A stretch of 33,791 nt of DNA, from contig NZ_JAQOSO010000046.1 of NCBI RefSeq assembly GCF_030068505.1, positions 1 through 33,791 of the forward strand. The letters are read 5' to 3'. Source of the DNA: Roseofilum capinflatum BLCC-M114. GTDB lineage: Bacteria; Cyanobacteriota; Cyanobacteriia; Cyanobacteriales; Desertifilaceae. Shown here piece after piece: positions 32,790 through 33,791 of this stretch. A program made the position numbers and the translations under genes. Positions within the stretch are counted from its first letter, which is position 1. Every line of letters starts with the position of its first letter. Under the pieces are notes generated by a model. The model saw only the letters and a list, made by a program, of their open reading frames with translations, searched no databases and was not told the DNA's origin.

Positions 32790-33125
32790 TTAATTAACAG
32801 CAAATCCTGTGTAAGGACGCATCAAAGGTTCGCGAAAGGCTAAAACAATATCGGATTTAGGCACACCTTTTTCCACCAGTTCATTGGCAATACCAATTTC
32901 TGTCCCGTCATGGTGTATCCAAATTTTATCCTGTCTAATCGATAAGTGTAAGAGACATCCATACTGAGGTCGGCGGTTTTCCCAACCAGTATTGACGACT
33001 TGATAATGGTCTCGTTGGAGATCAAAAACCAGTTCGGTTTGCGCTTCACCCTCAGATTTAAACGGTTTAGCGTGTTCGGTTAACAGTTCTTGGATGTAGG
33101 AACGATAGCGCTCTATTTTTTCCAT
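32790..33125 (-). CDS. xisI: XisI-family protein (fdxN element excision controlling factor)
   Basis: Protein of 111 residues covering the whole XisI family length. The start MEKIERYRSYIQELLTEHA, the central YQVVNTGWENRRPQYGCLLHLSI, the WIHHDGTEIGIANELVEKGVPKSDIVL segment and the ending MRPYTGFAVN are all typical. In Nostoc/Anabaena, XisH and XisI are needed for excision of the fdxN element by the XisF recombinase. Most genomes, however, carry many xisHI pairs far from any such element, and their role there is unknown. It overlaps the end of xisH by 13 bp, so the two are coupled. No recombinase is in this window. Confidence 0.93.
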   Translation of the reverse strand: MEKIERYRSYIQELLTEHAKPFKSEGEAQTELVFDLQRDHYQVVNTGWENRRPQYGCLLHLSIRQDKIWIHHDGTEIGIANELVEKGVPKSDIVLAFREPLMRPYTGFAVN

Positions 33126-33526
33126 TCTGCAATCACCTCTTCAACAGAATCATAAATAATTAACGCAATTTCATACTGATTAATAACCATTTGCACAAAG
33201 GGAAGAGAAAAGAATTGTTGGTAGACATCTAGGGGGACGGCGAGATAAAGTGTGCGCTCTGGTTGTTCTACTTTGAGGGCAAGTCGATAGGTCATAAATT
33301 GCCCTACGGCTCCGTGAAAGTCATAAAGGTTAGAGGAGCCAAGAAAGCTTTTAATTTCAACAGCAATTTTTTGGTTATCTCGTTCTGCGGCTAGGATTTG
33401 TTCAGCTCCTAGGTCAATTTTTACAGTCGCGCCACCCGTCTTGATTTCTAGAGGGTCGTCGGTAATCAGCCAACCTTCTTTTTCTAAGGCATTTTTCACC
33501 ACATCATGAAATAGGTCTTTGGCCAT
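33113..33526 (-). CDS. xisH: XisH-family protein (PD-(D/E)XK-like fold)
   Basis: Protein of 137 residues with the family start AKDLFHDVVKNALEKEGWLITDDPL. Asp38 in VKIDLGAE and the Glu57-Ile-Lys59 pair in IAVEIKSF fit the metal site of a restriction-endonuclease-like fold. LYDFHGAVGQFMTYRLAL follows, as is usual. It is upstream of and overlaps xisI; the pair is conserved in cyanobacteria and was first named for fdxN element excision. The nuclease-like core paired with a small partner would also suit a toxin-antitoxin or defence role, but that is inference. Both flanks are repeat arrays. Confidence 0.93.
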   Translation of the reverse strand: MAKDLFHDVVKNALEKEGWLITDDPLEIKTGGATVKIDLGAEQILAAERDNQKIAVEIKSFLGSSNLYDFHGAVGQFMTYRLALKVEQPERTLYLAVPLDVYQQFFSLPFVQMVINQYEIALIIYDSVEEVIAEWKK

Positions 33527-33578
33527 AGTGGATTGAGTGAGGTAGGGTTAGCTTGATTATAACTTTCCTACAGAAAAG

Positions 33579-33791
33579 CCCTCATCCCCCAGCCCCTTCT
33601 CCCACGGGAGAAGGGGAGAACAAGTCCCTCTCCCACGGGAGAGGGATTTTCCTACGGACATGAAAGGGAGAGGGCATAAACCCATAGAAAAGCCCTCATC
33701 CCCCAGCCCCTTCTCCCGCAGGAGAAGGGGAGAAATAAGTCCCTCTCCCGTGGGAGAGGGATATAGGGAGAGGGCATAAACCCATAGAAAA
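33579..33791. repeat. tandem array of pyrimidine-rich inverted repeats, continuing past the right edge
   Basis: Unit 3 (33579 to about 33678) and unit 4 (33693-33791) each carry the CCCTTCTCCC/GGGAGAAGGG and TCCCTCTCCC/GGGAGAGGGA hairpins. Each ends with GGGAGAGGGCATAAACCCAT followed by AGAAAA. The junction sequence at 33667-33691 recurs at the window end, so the period is about 100 bp and at least one more unit is likely outside. The family is the same as at 32572-32778. Confidence 0.85.

Noticed and set aside
32790-33526. Evidence for an fdxN-type excision element in this window
   Set aside because: Only xisH and xisI are present. There is no XisF-type recombinase, no nif genes and no recognisable attachment repeats, so excision function here is not supported.
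32572-33791. Possible CRISPR array
   Set aside because: Repeats are about 100 bp, internally palindromic and pyrimidine-rich, with no unique spacers of uniform length. They flank genes and no cas gene is near.

Overview
The window looks like a chromosomal segment of a filamentous, gliding cyanobacterium. The octamer GCGATCGC (HIP1) and its shorter variants recur throughout. There is a hormogonium-type pilus chemotaxis locus with an HmpF-like coiled-coil protein, a very dense set of hybrid histidine kinases, a CHAT-TPR protein, a XisH/XisI pair, and the clustered pyrimidine-rich inverted repeats common in Oscillatoriales-like genomes. I do not assign a genus.

Region 1 (1-10754) is a taxis locus. 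On the minus strand, reading 7800 to 1, the genes are a PatA/PixG-like regulator, a CheY, a CheW, a methyl-accepting protein with no periplasmic sensor domain, and the first 735 codons of a CheA-type kinase that runs off the left edge. Both the receptor and the kinase carry very long acidic, Ser-rich linkers. In the kinase the linker contains near-identical 39-40 residue repeats. Divergent from this operon across a 533-bp gap is hmpF, which encodes a 573-residue coiled-coil protein expected to work with type IV pili, followed by an unrecognised gene.

Region 2 (10807-22655) is a run of five minus-strand genes separated by 2-89 bp. In order of transcription they are a CBS-PAS5-kinase-REC hybrid, a REC-GGDEF-EAL protein, a GAF-PAS kinase, a membrane HAMP kinase-REC hybrid, and a REC-kinase. 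Three of the kinases share a small C-terminal helical tail, and two of the REC domains are close paralogues. The set looks like one phosphorelay/c-di-GMP unit grown by local duplication. Its position beside the taxis genes suggests, but does not prove, a role in motility or surface life.

Region 3 (22853-28299) holds an exported TPR-CHAT protein, a divergent DUF255/thioredoxin-fold protein, a repeat-rich spacer with REP-like hairpins, and a small cytoplasmic alpha/beta hydrolase.

Region 4 (28337-32567) is the least conventional part. A 704-residue protein has a Pro-rich N-terminus with LQRQ/LQRQ/IQRK motifs, like cargo of extracellular contractile injection systems, and a hydrophobic glycine-rich core. 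It is followed 8 bp later by a small YbjN/secretion-chaperone-like protein and then by a small membrane protein. I read this as a candidate effector-chaperone-membrane partner module. A divergent Ser/Thr kinase has its DFG motif altered to GFD and a C-terminal membrane anchor.

Region 5 (32568-33791) has xisH and xisI (overlapping, minus strand) set between two arrays of CCCTTCTCCC-type inverted repeats; the right-hand array continues past the end of the window. No rRNA, tRNA, CRISPR array or intact insertion sequence was seen.
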